NCBI GenBank assembly: GCA_017508015.1
Contig: JAFVZS010000116.1
Location: 1 to 43,331, forward strand
From: Lentisphaeria bacterium
GTDB lineage: Bacteria > Verrucomicrobiota > Lentisphaeria > Victivallales > Victivallaceae
DNA: 43,331 bases
Direction of reading: 5' to 3'
Below, in pieces: positions 8,733-17,240 of this stretch. Numbering within the stretch: the first letter of the stretch is position 1; every line of letters begins with the position of its first letter. Position numbers and translations under genes: made by a program. The notes under the pieces were generated by a model. It made no database searches. It worked only from the letters and a program-made list of their open reading frames with translations, and was not told the DNA's origin.

Positions 8733-9983
8733 TCACACTTCGTGTATTTTGGCATTCAACTCACTGTCTGCGATCAACTTTTCCATATCACGGAAAAGTT
8801 TCTCAAAGCGGGCCAATTCCGGACTTTCATCATCTCCGGCTCCATTGACTTCCCGCATAAAATCCATTACGGTCAACTTGTCAGGCGGCAATCCCGGCAA
8901 AAGCATCACATCGCCGTTTTCCTGAATACTGCGGCAAATCATTCCGCATTCGATCAATTCATCGATCTCCGAACGCAGCACCGATTCCGGAACCCGCAAA
9001 ACCAGTGCCACATTTTCGGCAGGAACCGGTCCGGAACCATTCTCAAAACAGGAATATACATGCCGCAAAATCGCCATCTGATGCACCCGGTGCAGACGGC
9101 TGCTGATCTTGCGGCGGCCCTCATTGAATATTCCGCTTTTCAGATGCTGCTGCACAAAACTTATTTCCGCGCCGAAAAGAATCAGCTGCCATGACCAGTT
9201 GACCCAGATAAGAAACAACGGCAATATCGCAAAACTTCCGTAAAGCCGGTTGTAAGAAAAGACCCGGCTTTGCAGCCACAAAAATGAATCCTGCAATATC
9301 TGGAAGCATATACCGGTAAATATCGCCGCCACAAGCGCGCCATGCCAGCGAACTTTGGTACTGGGAACCCGGTGATAGATGAAAAAGAAGAGTAAAATCA
9401 TTGCACACACCGGCAATATTCCGGCGGCACTTTCCCAGAAAAATGTTTCGATGTGATTATCCGGATACTTTTCAATATGCTCGCTGATTTTGTTGCGTAC
9501 CATCATTCCCAATGTTGTGATCGCCACCATCAGGATCGGTGTCAGCAACACCAGTGACAAATAATTGCTGAATTTACGCAGCACACTGCGCCGCGAAGGA
9601 ATTCCCCAGACCACACCGAAAGATCTTTCTATATTGTTGATCAGCCAGATCACCGTCCATAATAAAGCGATCACACCGACACCGGCGACCACCCCGCCAG
9701 ATGCCTGTTTCAAGGTCAATTCCGCCAGATCACAAACATAACACAACATTTCCTGATGCGCCGGAAAACGCTCGATCAGCACATCTCTCAGCGAAAAATC
9801 AAAACCGAACCCTTTGGTAATACCGAAAATCAGTGCCACCAGCGGCACAATGGAAAATAAAGTATAATAGGTCAATACGATCGCCTGCTGCCCGAGCTGA
9901 TCACCGACATACCGTTTGGAACTGTATTTGACAACCCGCCAGCAAGTTCTGCTCCACCGCACAAAATGTTGTTTGAAAGTCAT
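8733..9983 (-). CDS. YihY/BrkB-family inner-membrane protein
   Basis: A 416-residue protein of the YihY/virulence factor BrkB family (once mis-assigned as RNase BN). It has the N-terminal stretch QAIVLTYYTLFSIVPLVALIFGI and about six hydrophobic helices up to residue 280. A family-typical motif is PLFLIWVNWSWQLILFGAEISFV. The tail of about 130 residues, with a winged-helix-like look and a charged end, is an extension seen in many larger members. Function is not established; a transport or envelope role is usually assumed. The ATG at 9983 is preferred over GTG at 9998 because GGGGCAGGGG precedes the ATG while nothing precedes the GTG. That ribosome-binding site lies just past the end of lepB, so coupling is likely. 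Confidence 0.85.
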   Translation of the reverse strand: MTFKQHFVRWSRTCWRVVKYSSKRYVGDQLGQQAIVLTYYTLFSIVPLVALIFGITKGFGFDFSLRDVLIERFPAHQEMLCYVCDLAELTLKQASGGVVAGVGVIALLWTVIWLINNIERSFGVVWGIPSRRSVLRKFSNYLSLVLLTPILMVAITTLGMMVRNKISEHIEKYPDNHIETFFWESAAGILPVCAMILLFFFIYHRVPSTKVRWHGALVAAIFTGICFQILQDSFLWLQSRVFSYNRLYGSFAILPLFLIWVNWSWQLILFGAEISFVQQHLKSGIFNEGRRKISSRLHRVHQMAILRHVYSCFENGSGPVPAENVALVLRVPESVLRSEIDELIECGMICRSIQENGDVMLLPGLPPDKLTVMDFMREVNGAGDDESPELARFEKLFRDMEKLIADSELNAKIHEV

Positions 9984-10001
9984 ATTCCCCTGCCCCACAT
10001 T

Positions 10002-11183
10002 TTATTGTAAAAACATCGATTCAAATGTTGACTGCCCCGCTTCACCGGTCGGCACCGGCAACGCTTCCGGATGATCCGCCATCCCCCAGCGGCGACTGAA
10101 AGGATAGAAGACAAACCATGCCCGGCCAATCAGATTTTTCCGGGGAACTGTCCCGAAATAGCGGCTGTCCATACTGAATCCGGAGTTGTCGCCCAGCATC
10201 AGATAGTGATCCGGAGCTATAGTAAACTCTTCACCGAAAGCGAAATCGTATTTTCCGTCATTCAAGTGTCCCTGATATCCGCCCTGCATGGAATAGACTT
10301 TGGCAAAGCGGGGAGCCAAATCCTGAATTTTCTGAAACTCATCTGCACCTGCCGGACGGACATACAGCTGATTATCCACGATTTTCACCGTGTCACCGGG
10401 CAGAGCGGCAACTCTTTTGATATAATAATAGCCGCCGATATCTGTCAGCATCCGTCCGTCAACCTGTAATCCCTCGGTATTAAAAACGATGATATCTCCA
10501 CGTTCCGGTTCTGATATGTACATCGAGATCCGCTCAACAAAAAGATGGTCTCCAACCGACATGTAACCGTCACAAATCACCTCTCCCGGCGAATAGTATT
10601 CCCGGTTCAACGCATCAGTATAGTCCACCACCTGCCGGGGATTGCCAGGCAGATGATAACGGTTTTTACCGATTATCAAATCGGAATATTCAAAGATCTT
10701 TCCGGAATAAGACTCTATGACATTATGAAAACTGCCGGGCTCTCCACGGTGAAGTTCATACACCCTGATCGTGCCGAAAATCAAATTGTGCAGTACTCCG
10801 GGAACCTTGCCGAAACCGCTATTGGCATTATCCGCTTTCTGCTGATAGTGTATCCCGAATAATGTCGGCTGCATGGAGCCGGTCGGTATCTGAAACGGTT
10901 GAAAAAACAATCCCCGCAATCCGAATGCCACCACCCCGACCACCGCAACCAGATCCAGAAAACTGTAAAGTTTTCCCCGTTTGGGCAGCGGCAGAGCAGC
11001 AAAATCGCTCTGCGCTTTTTGAATCGCATCATCCAAATTTTCCAAAGGCGCCTGACGCAGTCGGGAAATTATTTCCTCAATACGCAAACGCAACGCCGGG
11101 GAAAGTAAATCATCCTCGGCGCGCAGGCGTGACTTCATCGCTGAAATCTGTTTTTTTCTCTTTCGTTCCTGAAAAAATCTCAT
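10002..11183 (-). CDS. lepB: Signal peptidase I (LepB) with a long insertion
   Basis: A 393-residue type I leader peptidase. A cytoplasmic, charged N-terminus of about 70 residues is followed by one transmembrane helix (about 72-92). The catalytic serine is in box B (QIPTGSMQPTLFG, Ser103). Box C is GDHLFVERI, box D with the catalytic lysine is YYIKRVAALPGD (Lys256), and box E is LGDNSGFSMDSRYFG. Between the serine box and box C lies an insertion of about 100 residues (111-207) rich in aromatic and charged residues, absent from the E. coli enzyme. The insertion probably faces the periplasm and could alter substrate access. It cleaves signal peptides of exported proteins. The AAGGA motif directly abuts the ATG, an unusually short spacing; no better start is seen. 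Confidence 0.93.
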   Translation of the reverse strand: MRFFQERKRKKQISAMKSRLRAEDDLLSPALRLRIEEIISRLRQAPLENLDDAIQKAQSDFAALPLPKRGKLYSFLDLVAVVGVVAFGLRGLFFQPFQIPTGSMQPTLFGIHYQQKADNANSGFGKVPGVLHNLIFGTIRVYELHRGEPGSFHNVIESYSGKIFEYSDLIIGKNRYHLPGNPRQVVDYTDALNREYYSPGEVICDGYMSVGDHLFVERISMYISEPERGDIIVFNTEGLQVDGRMLTDIGGYYYIKRVAALPGDTVKIVDNQLYVRPAGADEFQKIQDLAPRFAKVYSMQGGYQGHLNDGKYDFAFGEEFTIAPDHYLMLGDNSGFSMDSRYFGTVPRKNLIGRAWFVFYPFSRRWGMADHPEALPVPTGEAGQSTFESMFLQ

Positions 11184-11201
11184 TCCTTTATTCTTTCACT
11201 G

Positions 11202-11549
11202 TTAACGGTGCCGAAACGGGCGGCGGCCGTGATCCGGAGCCGGACGATAGTGCGGAACCGGCCGGTGATGACGCCTGTAATTCTGACGGTAATGATAACG
11301 CGGAGGCGGCGTCATAATTACCGGCCGGGGACAGTGTACCGGCGGTGGAGCCACCACCACCGGGGCCGGAGCTGCTATCACCTGGACCGGAGCTGCCACG
11401 CTCATTACCAGATTTACGATGCCGGCCGCCAAATCCAAACCATCACGTTTGTGGTGATGATGACGGCGGCCGCCATGCGGACCGGCAAAGAGCGCACACC
11501 CAGTAACCATAACCGCAGCAAGCATCGCAACTTTGATCGTCTTTTTCAT
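11202..11549 (-). CDS. Small His/Pro/Arg-rich exported protein, possible lipoprotein
   Basis: A 115-residue protein of unknown function. The N-terminus is a signal peptide (MKKTIKV, then a hydrophobic stretch). It contains VTGC, an acceptable lipobox with Cys18, but also an alternative signal peptidase I site after ALFA. The mature part has a histidine run (RRHHHHKRD), a short hydrophobic helix (about 35-60), and a tail rich in Pro, His, Arg and Tyr. The composition suggests metal binding or binding to a polyanionic surface; this is inference. The ATG at 11549 has AAGGAA six bases upstream; the in-frame TTG at 11555 has no such site. It sits 18 bases before lepB, so it may be processed by its neighbour's product, but that is only a positional hint. 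Confidence 0.7.
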   Translation of the reverse strand: MKKTIKVAMLAAVMVTGCALFAGPHGGRRHHHHKRDGLDLAAGIVNLVMSVAAPVQVIAAPAPVVVAPPPVHCPRPVIMTPPPRYHYRQNYRRHHRPVPHYRPAPDHGRRPFRHR

Positions 11550-11555
11550 AATCAA

Positions 11556-11666
11556 TTCCTTTCTTTTTTACGTTTTTGATGATCTTTCAGCACCACGAGT
11601 GCTTCCAATCTTAAAACGTTAAAGGAACCCTAATTATTTTAAGTATCTTAATTATTTTTTTATTTT
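11556..11666 (-). other. AT-rich spacer between ftsZ and the His-rich protein gene
   Basis: This 111-base gap is strongly AT-rich near the ftsZ end and contains the palindrome TTAAGATACTTAA. No G+C-rich stem with a U-tract is seen, so a classical terminator after ftsZ is doubtful. A small hairpin AGCAC-N5-GTGCT lies near 11592-11606. A promoter for the downstream gene probably lies here, but no convincing -35/-10 pair could be fixed by eye. Confidence 0.4.
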
Positions 11667-12845
11667 TTATTTTCCGGTTTCAATCACCAGACCGCGCCGG
11701 ATAAAAGTCGGCACATCCAAATCCTCCCCATCCAGCATGATCGGAGTGGTATTTTCCATGATGCCTTTTTCCACAATATCCAAATTCGGCAGAGCCAACT
11801 GTTCACCGGAATCTCCGGACCGGCTCGCATTATTTCTCCGGAATGAATATTTTCCTGCCGCCGGTTCACTTTTCACCGGATTATCCAGATAACGAACCGC
11901 CAGGGCTGTAAGCTGGATCCTGCCCGAAAAGTCGGTATCTGCCGCTGCTCCGAGCAATATTTTTTTCTCAAAATCCGGATTTATCTGGCGTGAACACAAA
12001 TCCAGTACCGCCCGGGCACGCCCCATGGATAATTCCGGACCGCCGATCAAAGAAAACGTCACAGCATCAGCATTATCCAGCGTTTCCGGTCCGCCAAGCA
12101 ATGGTGAAGCCAACAATTCATCCATCGCCGCAGATGCCGCTTCATCGCCATCAGTCACCATCGCAGTTCCCAACGCACACAGTGAGTGCCGCCGTTTCAG
12201 TACCCCGGTAAATGCCGCAAAATCAGCATTGAAAAGATTTGCCCCGCCCAAAACAGTGGCAACTGCAAATAAACTGCGGGAAATTTCTTCATCCGATTTG
12301 GCAAATGCTTCAGCAACCGGTGTTTCTGCTTCCATTGCGGAAAAGAGCAAATCGTTGGGCAATGCGATTACGGCATCGGCTATCGGCAACAAGTCATTTT
12401 TGATCTTTTCATCGGAAATTTGCCGCCGCTGAAATCCTTCCATGGCAAACGGCAGTGTAACCAGAACTGCGGTGGTAATGTGCATTTTTGCCGCCACGCC
12501 GAGAATCACCGGCAAACCTCCGGTAGCCAAACCGCCGCCCAGACCGGCAACAATGATCAACACATCCGTACCGCTCAAAACCGTATTAAGCAGCTTTCTC
12601 TCATTGGCCAATGCCTGCTGACCGGCAATCAGATCGCCGCCGCACCCCCGGCCGGAACGCAGCAGACGACCGGCCTGAATCCAGTTTTCTTCCGGTACTC
12701 CGGAATTACGCAGAGCTTCGATATCGCTGTCCAATGCCAGTAAACGGAATTTTTTTGCGGCATCAAGAGCGGTGAATTTCTGAATTATCCGGCATCCGGC
12801 ACCACCGACTGCCATTATTGCAATTCTGTTTTCCGACATATTCAT
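11667..12845 (-). CDS. ftsZ: Divergent FtsZ, cell-division tubulin homologue
   Basis: A 392-residue FtsZ-like protein that can be aligned along its whole length with classical FtsZ. The glycine-rich start is AVGGAGCRII. The tubulin signature region reads AGLGGGLATGG (101-110) where GGGTGTG is expected. The base- and ribose-contact regions are kept in part: PFAMEGFQRR and ALPND are present. The T7 loop reads NADFAAF (206-212): Asn and the first Asp remain, but the second catalytic Asp (Asp212 in E. coli) is Ala211. The C-terminal peptide LDVPTFIRRGL closely matches the FtsA/ZipA-binding tail DIPAFLRK. Its ATG overlaps the ftsA stop as ATGA. It should form the division ring with FtsA, but GTP hydrolysis may be weak or different. 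It could also be a second, non-canonical FtsZ. Confidence 0.88.
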   Translation of the reverse strand: MNMSENRIAIMAVGGAGCRIIQKFTALDAAKKFRLLALDSDIEALRNSGVPEENWIQAGRLLRSGRGCGGDLIAGQQALANERKLLNTVLSGTDVLIIVAGLGGGLATGGLPVILGVAAKMHITTAVLVTLPFAMEGFQRRQISDEKIKNDLLPIADAVIALPNDLLFSAMEAETPVAEAFAKSDEEISRSLFAVATVLGGANLFNADFAAFTGVLKRRHSLCALGTAMVTDGDEAASAAMDELLASPLLGGPETLDNADAVTFSLIGGPELSMGRARAVLDLCSRQINPDFEKKILLGAAADTDFSGRIQLTALAVRYLDNPVKSEPAAGKYSFRRNNASRSGDSGEQLALPNLDIVEKGIMENTTPIMLDGEDLDVPTFIRRGLVIETGK

Positions 12846-14086
12846 CTGCTCCTGCGCCCAAGAATTTTACCCAGACGCTTGAATACATTATCCAAGCCGC
12901 CGCCGGATGAAGCAGCGTAATTATGTTGAAAAAACGCCGCAACTTTCAACGCACCCCAAATCGCACTGAATCTGGGAGAATCCATTTCCACCCCGGCACC
13001 GGCAGCACTGGCCGGCACACCGATCCGGCAATTCATATCAAATATATCACAAAACAGTTCCCGGCTGCGGAAATATTCTGCTCCGCCGCCGGTGAGAATA
13101 CCGCCGCCGCCCAATGCCCGCGGAGCATTTTTTTCATGCAGCTGACGGTTGACCAATTCAAATATCTCCCGTAACCGGGCATCGACGATCACTTCAAATG
13201 AACTCAACGGTATAGTCATCATCCGGCCGGTGGCTCCGGGAAGTTCCAGAGAACTTTTCTTTTCCTGCACCGCTTTGGCAAGGGTTCCGTTTTCCAACAG
13301 ACGGCGGCAGGCATCGATATGCAGTTTCAACCCGATGCTCAAGTCGTTGGCCACATGCTCCATCCCCAATTGAATAACGCCGGATGCACATACTCCCCGG
13401 TCAAAATAGACCAGATATTCCGTAGTACCCGCACCGATATCCACCAGCAAAGCCCCGTTTTCTTTTTCCAATTCACTGCAAATACCCGCTCCGGTCGCCA
13501 ACGGCGAAAACACAGCTTCGATCCGGGCATCTTCCACCCCGGCATTGATAATCACCGAACGGAAATTTTCGATCCGGCTGCTGACTCCGTGGATTATGTG
13601 CACCCATGCCTCAAGCTGGCTGCCTGACTGCCCCAGAGGATTGCTCACCCGGCGGTTGTCAACCAGAAAATAAGAGACCGAAGTATTGATGATCTCCCGG
13701 CCGCTGTTCAACGCTGCCAGTTTGGTATTTTCACACGCTTCACTCTTCTCTGCTTCAGTGATGATCCGATCCGGATTTTTTACGGTGACAATACCTTTTT
13801 CCTGTTTGGATTCAATACCGCAACCGGAAACCAGCATCGTCATCAAACGGCAATTCACCAATTCACCGCCTGACTTGCGGTCAGCTTCTTCCAAAGCTTT
13901 GCTGAATGCCTCGGCCGCCCGGTCTACATCGGCGATCTCTCCCTTGATCACCGCCCCCGGCAAATAAGCTGTACCGTAACCGATGACCGCAGCGATCCCG
14001 CCGCGTTCATCGACTTCGCCGATCAGTACGACGATCTTGGATGTACCGAATTCAACGGCGCAAACTGCATTGCGTTTCTGAAACAT
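12842..14086 (-). CDS. ftsA: Cell division protein FtsA
   Basis: A 414-residue actin-family protein that tethers FtsZ to the membrane. Phosphate-1 is AVEFGTSKIVVLIGE, phosphate-2 is LLVDIGAGTTEYLVYFDRG and the adenosine motif is GGGILTGGGAEYF. A 1C-type domain lies between the first two (about 85-165). The C-terminus ends in an amphipathic, positively charged helix (LDNVFKRLGKILGRRSR) typical of the FtsA membrane-targeting sequence. It is followed by ftsZ with a 4-base ATGA overlap. No ftsQ or other dcw gene lies upstream; the preceding gene encodes an unrelated small exported protein. A good promoter is at 14131-14159, while the ribosome-binding site (AAGGAAC, 12 or more bases from the ATG) is weak. 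Confidence 0.92.
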   Translation of the reverse strand: MFQKRNAVCAVEFGTSKIVVLIGEVDERGGIAAVIGYGTAYLPGAVIKGEIADVDRAAEAFSKALEEADRKSGGELVNCRLMTMLVSGCGIESKQEKGIVTVKNPDRIITEAEKSEACENTKLAALNSGREIINTSVSYFLVDNRRVSNPLGQSGSQLEAWVHIIHGVSSRIENFRSVIINAGVEDARIEAVFSPLATGAGICSELEKENGALLVDIGAGTTEYLVYFDRGVCASGVIQLGMEHVANDLSIGLKLHIDACRRLLENGTLAKAVQEKKSSLELPGATGRMMTIPLSSFEVIVDARLREIFELVNRQLHEKNAPRALGGGGILTGGGAEYFRSRELFCDIFDMNCRIGVPASAAGAGVEMDSPRFSAIWGALKVAAFFQHNYAASSGGGLDNVFKRLGKILGRRSR

Positions 14087-14130
14087 TATAAAAAAAGTTC
14101 CTTTTTCAAAATAAAAATATACCGGTTAAG

Positions 14131-14159
14131 AATATAACCCCATCCGGACAAATATTCAA
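14131..14159 (-). promoter_or_regulatory. Predicted ftsA-ftsZ promoter
   Basis: On the minus strand TTGAAT (14154-14159) and TATATT (14131-14136) are separated by exactly 17 bases. The -10 box is 45 bases before the ftsA ATG. This supports separate transcription of ftsAZ from the upstream operon. Confidence 0.6.
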
Positions 14160-14185
14160 GAGGTAATTTCAAATAAATACTCTCT

Positions 14186-14551
14186 TCACCTGACCGTCCC
14201 CAGACTGATTATCCGCACCGGCAGCAAAATCACCTGATAAACCAATTCAAACGGGGCACAAATGCCTTTGATGAAATTATCCACACCATTGCTGAACATG
14301 CCGAATGGCGCACCGAGCGTGCATTGCAGAATCCCCGCAGGCAGCAACAGTATCGAAACTGCCGATTCACCGATCTTCATCAAACCGATGCCGCCGGATT
14401 GCAAGGCATTGATCGCATGCGGACTCCATATCGAAGCCAATTCAAACGCCTTCGGTGCCGCCGCCGTCACCGTAACCGGATCAACCGCCCGGGCGGGAAC
14501 CGGCAGTACAGCCGCCATCAACAGCAAAATCAGCACGATAAGCGTTTTCAT
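14186..14551 (-). CDS. Small exported hypothetical protein
   Basis: A 121-residue protein I do not recognise. It has a clear signal peptide (hydrophobic residues about 3-18, cleavage probably after ARA), then a mostly hydrophobic and glycine-rich body with two candidate membrane-seeking segments (about 52-75 and 98-115). It starts 2 bases after the stop of the upstream glycosyltransferase, and its ribosome-binding site GGAGAG overlaps the last codons of that gene. It is therefore almost certainly co-translated with it and could be an accessory of the same envelope function. It is the last gene of the tig-clpP-clpX-kinase-dxr unit. Confidence 0.7.
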   Translation of the reverse strand: MKTLIVLILLLMAAVLPVPARAVDPVTVTAAAPKAFELASIWSPHAINALQSGGIGLMKIGESAVSILLLPAGILQCTLGAPFGMFSNGVDNFIKGICAPFELVYQVILLPVRIISLGTVR

Positions 14552-14553
14552 AA

Positions 14554-16077
14554 TTACTCTCCAATACGGTAAACCTTTATCCCCCCCGGCAGCGGCAACG
14601 TTTTTTCACAATGGAGTACCGCCATTTTCACACCACGGGTAAACCAGATATTCAAATAAAGCATTTTTCCGGCTGACGGAATATTTTCCGGCAACGGATT
14701 ATGCGGATTGAAAATCAGCAGATAATTCTTTCCGGCTTCAACCGAATCACTCCGGGCCAGATCGTAGACGACACACTTCAAGCCGTCATATTCCGCCTCG
14801 CTGCCGTGACATGAAGTATCGATGACCGCCTCGCTGAAATTTTCATCCAGCCCGTTGAATTGACCTTGTCCGGCTTCAAAAAAAGCAATTTTCCGGAATC
14901 CGGCACTTAAAAGCTGCGAATTATATTCCTCCAAAGCCTCCGGCAAAGCATTAGTGATCGGATATCCCGATGAGGCCCGGTAAACCGGCAATATTTCTGC
15001 CGGTAAACTCTGCCGGTGCTTTTCAAAAATTTCCGTATAATCCAACACGCGCCATTCGCCGGTCTGCAAAAAAATTCCCGGAACCGCCAGAAGCACCGCA
15101 ACACACCCGCTGAACAACCATTGCCGTTCTTTGCAGCGGGCAGTTAATTCACCAAGTCCGATGCCACCGGCCACCGCGACCGCCACCGGCAGATAAAGAT
15201 AGGTTCGCGCCGGACCGCCGTTGCTCAATGGTGCCAATAACAGCGGCAAACACAATAAAGCGACTCCCAAGAATCTTTGCGGGAAATTATATAATGCCGG
15301 AAAAACCGCAAAAAGTGACGGAACCACTATCAGTGAAGTTAAAGTGATTCCCAGAAAACGGAAAAAATCTCCGGCATTATCAATATTCATGCCCCATACC
15401 TGACCGGCCCGCAATGCAGAATAATTTGTAATGTAAAAGATTCCGCCGAATAAAGCGATCACTCCGGCGGCGATCCACATCCGGTGATCGCAACGCTCTT
15501 TTTTACCGCTGAAAATCAGAAAACCGATACCGGCCGGCAACAACAGCAATACCCCGGTCGGCACACTCAAAATCGTGCCGATCCCGCCGATGGCAGTCAA
15601 TATTGCCGCCCGCTTCGGATCATCCCTGACCGTACTCATCGCCCAAATACACAGCAGCCAGAAAAACAACTGCATGGCATAACCTCTGGCCAATCCGCCG
15701 AAAACCGCCAGCGGCACTGACAGCATCGCCAGCACCGCCGCAGCGACCATGGCTCCCAAATGATTGCTGCGGCTCCACCGGTATGCCAACTGTCCGCATA
15801 AAACCGGAATAAATGCCGCAGATATCAAAGACGGCAGCCGCAAAAAAACCGTATTCAGGGAAAACGCAGAAAGAACTTTCAGAAAAAAACTGTTCAACGG
15901 ATGATTATTGGGCAGAGAAAGATCGGTAAGTATCTGTTTTAACGGCAGCGGTGCGAAGTTGGATAAACTCCACAACTCATCATATACCGGATTGACCGTC
16001 ATCAAAGCCATGGGAAAGAGCAGTGCCACGGGAAATATCAACTTGGTAATTTTTGATTTCAACACCGCTTCATCCAT
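14554..16077 (-). CDS. GT39-like polytopic membrane glycosyltransferase
   Basis: A 507-residue membrane protein with about ten hydrophobic helices and a soluble C-terminal domain of about 150 residues. The first periplasmic loop has the acidic pair (NPVYDELWSLSNF) followed by NNHPLNSFFLKVL and RLPSLISA, which is the GT39/PMT pattern of DE, then HPPL, then RLPS. It probably transfers a sugar from a polyprenyl-phosphate carrier on the periplasmic face; donor and acceptor are unknown. The start is ATG at 16077: AGGGG stands seven bases upstream inside the end of dxr, four bases after whose stop this gene begins. A longer frame to 16122 would overlap dxr and lacks such a site. Being next to dxr, which feeds polyprenol synthesis, may be meaningful. 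Confidence 0.75.
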   Translation of the reverse strand: MDEAVLKSKITKLIFPVALLFPMALMTVNPVYDELWSLSNFAPLPLKQILTDLSLPNNHPLNSFFLKVLSAFSLNTVFLRLPSLISAAFIPVLCGQLAYRWSRSNHLGAMVAAAVLAMLSVPLAVFGGLARGYAMQLFFWLLCIWAMSTVRDDPKRAAILTAIGGIGTILSVPTGVLLLLPAGIGFLIFSGKKERCDHRMWIAAGVIALFGGIFYITNYSALRAGQVWGMNIDNAGDFFRFLGITLTSLIVVPSLFAVFPALYNFPQRFLGVALLCLPLLLAPLSNGGPARTYLYLPVAVAVAGGIGLGELTARCKERQWLFSGCVAVLLAVPGIFLQTGEWRVLDYTEIFEKHRQSLPAEILPVYRASSGYPITNALPEALEEYNSQLLSAGFRKIAFFEAGQGQFNGLDENFSEAVIDTSCHGSEAEYDGLKCVVYDLARSDSVEAGKNYLLIFNPHNPLPENIPSAGKMLYLNIWFTRGVKMAVLHCEKTLPLPGGIKVYRIGE

Positions 16078-16081
16078 ATTT

Positions 16082-17224
16082 TCACCCCTGACATTCCCGG
16101 GCTCTGATCCGGGCTTCGGCATCGGCGTGCAAGACCTGTTCCAGAGATATTTGGGGTTCGACCGGAGACTTTTCCATCACCTGCCCCACAATTTTCCAAA
16201 TAGTGCCGAAAGGTATTTCACCGTTGCAGAATCTTTCCACAGCAACTTCATTGGCGGCATTCATCACTGCCGGCAGAGTGCCTCCGGCACGCAATGCCGC
16301 ACCGGCGAACTCCAGAGATGGAAATTTTTTCCTGTCCGGAGCATAAAATTTCAATTCGGCCAACTTGCCGAGATCCAAATTACTGCCGGGTTTTTCCAAC
16401 CTTTCCGGATAACTCAAACCGTAAGCGATCGCCAGACGCATATCCGGCACCGACATTTGTGCCAGCATCGATCCGTCGGTCAATTCAACCAACGCATGCA
16501 CCACAGATTGCGGATTGATCACCACATCCAGCTGATCGGCGGTCAAGTTGAAAAGATATTTTGCTTCGATCAACTCCAATGCCTTATTCATCATTGAAGC
16601 CGAATCTATTGTGACCTTAGGTCCCATGCTCCAGGTCGGATGGGCCAATGCTTCACTCAAGGTGGCGTTGCGGATCCTTTCGCTTTCCCAGGTGCGGAAT
16701 GGTCCGCCGGAAGCCGTCAGCCACACCTTGCGTATCTCACTGCGCTGCCGCCCGGCCAATCCCTGAAACACTCCGGAGTGTTCACTGTCAACCGGCACGA
16801 TACTGCCTGATTCCGCGGCGGCTTGCATCACCAGCTCACCGGCCAGCACCAGTACTTCTTTACTGGCCAATGCCACTTTTTTACCGGCTTTCAATGCCGC
16901 CAGTACCGGAAGGATCCCGGCCGTACCGACGATCGCACACAAAACCGTATCCACATCATCCTGCTGTACAGCCTCGATCATGGCATCCATGCCGCACTTT
17001 ACCGATGTCTGAGAACCGATCATCTGCTGCAATTCCGGGAATCGGAGTTCTGAAGCAGTGATCACATTTTCCGGAGCAAGCAGCCGGGTCTGACGGCACA
17101 ATTCCGCCAGATTTTCCCGGGCGGCAAGCGTATGCACGGCAAAACGGTCTTTATTGGCCGCCAGCACATCCGCCGCACTGCGCCCGATGGAACCGCTGGC
17201 TCCGAGAACAACTACTTTTTCCAT
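16082..17224 (-). CDS. dxr: 1-deoxy-D-xylulose 5-phosphate reductoisomerase
   Basis: A 380-residue enzyme of the non-mevalonate (MEP) isoprenoid pathway that converts DXP to MEP with NADPH. Motifs in order are the NADPH site GASGSIG (8-14), ALASKEVLVLAGE (usually ANKE), PVDSEHSGVFQ (usually SEHNA), LTASGGPF, and HPTWSMGPKVTIDSASMMNKALE, which holds substrate and metal ligands. The C-terminal helical domain is complete. ATG 17224 is preferred over the longer frame to 17269 because GGGAG precedes it and the longer frame would run into the kinase gene. It is 16 bases downstream of the kinase stop. Confidence 0.95.
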   Translation of the reverse strand: MEKVVVLGASGSIGRSAADVLAANKDRFAVHTLAARENLAELCRQTRLLAPENVITASELRFPELQQMIGSQTSVKCGMDAMIEAVQQDDVDTVLCAIVGTAGILPVLAALKAGKKVALASKEVLVLAGELVMQAAAESGSIVPVDSEHSGVFQGLAGRQRSEIRKVWLTASGGPFRTWESERIRNATLSEALAHPTWSMGPKVTIDSASMMNKALELIEAKYLFNLTADQLDVVINPQSVVHALVELTDGSMLAQMSVPDMRLAIAYGLSYPERLEKPGSNLDLGKLAELKFYAPDRKKFPSLEFAGAALRAGGTLPAVMNAANEVAVERFCNGEIPFGTIWKIVGQVMEKSPVEPQISLEQVLHADAEARIRARECQG

Positions 17225-17240
17225 ATTACTCCCACCGCAA

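Noticed and set aside
11590-11610. CIRCE-like heat-shock operator (GCACTC near AGTGCT).
   Set aside because: The arms are short and the spacing is wrong for TTAGCACTC-N9-GAGTGCTAA; no heat-shock gene follows.
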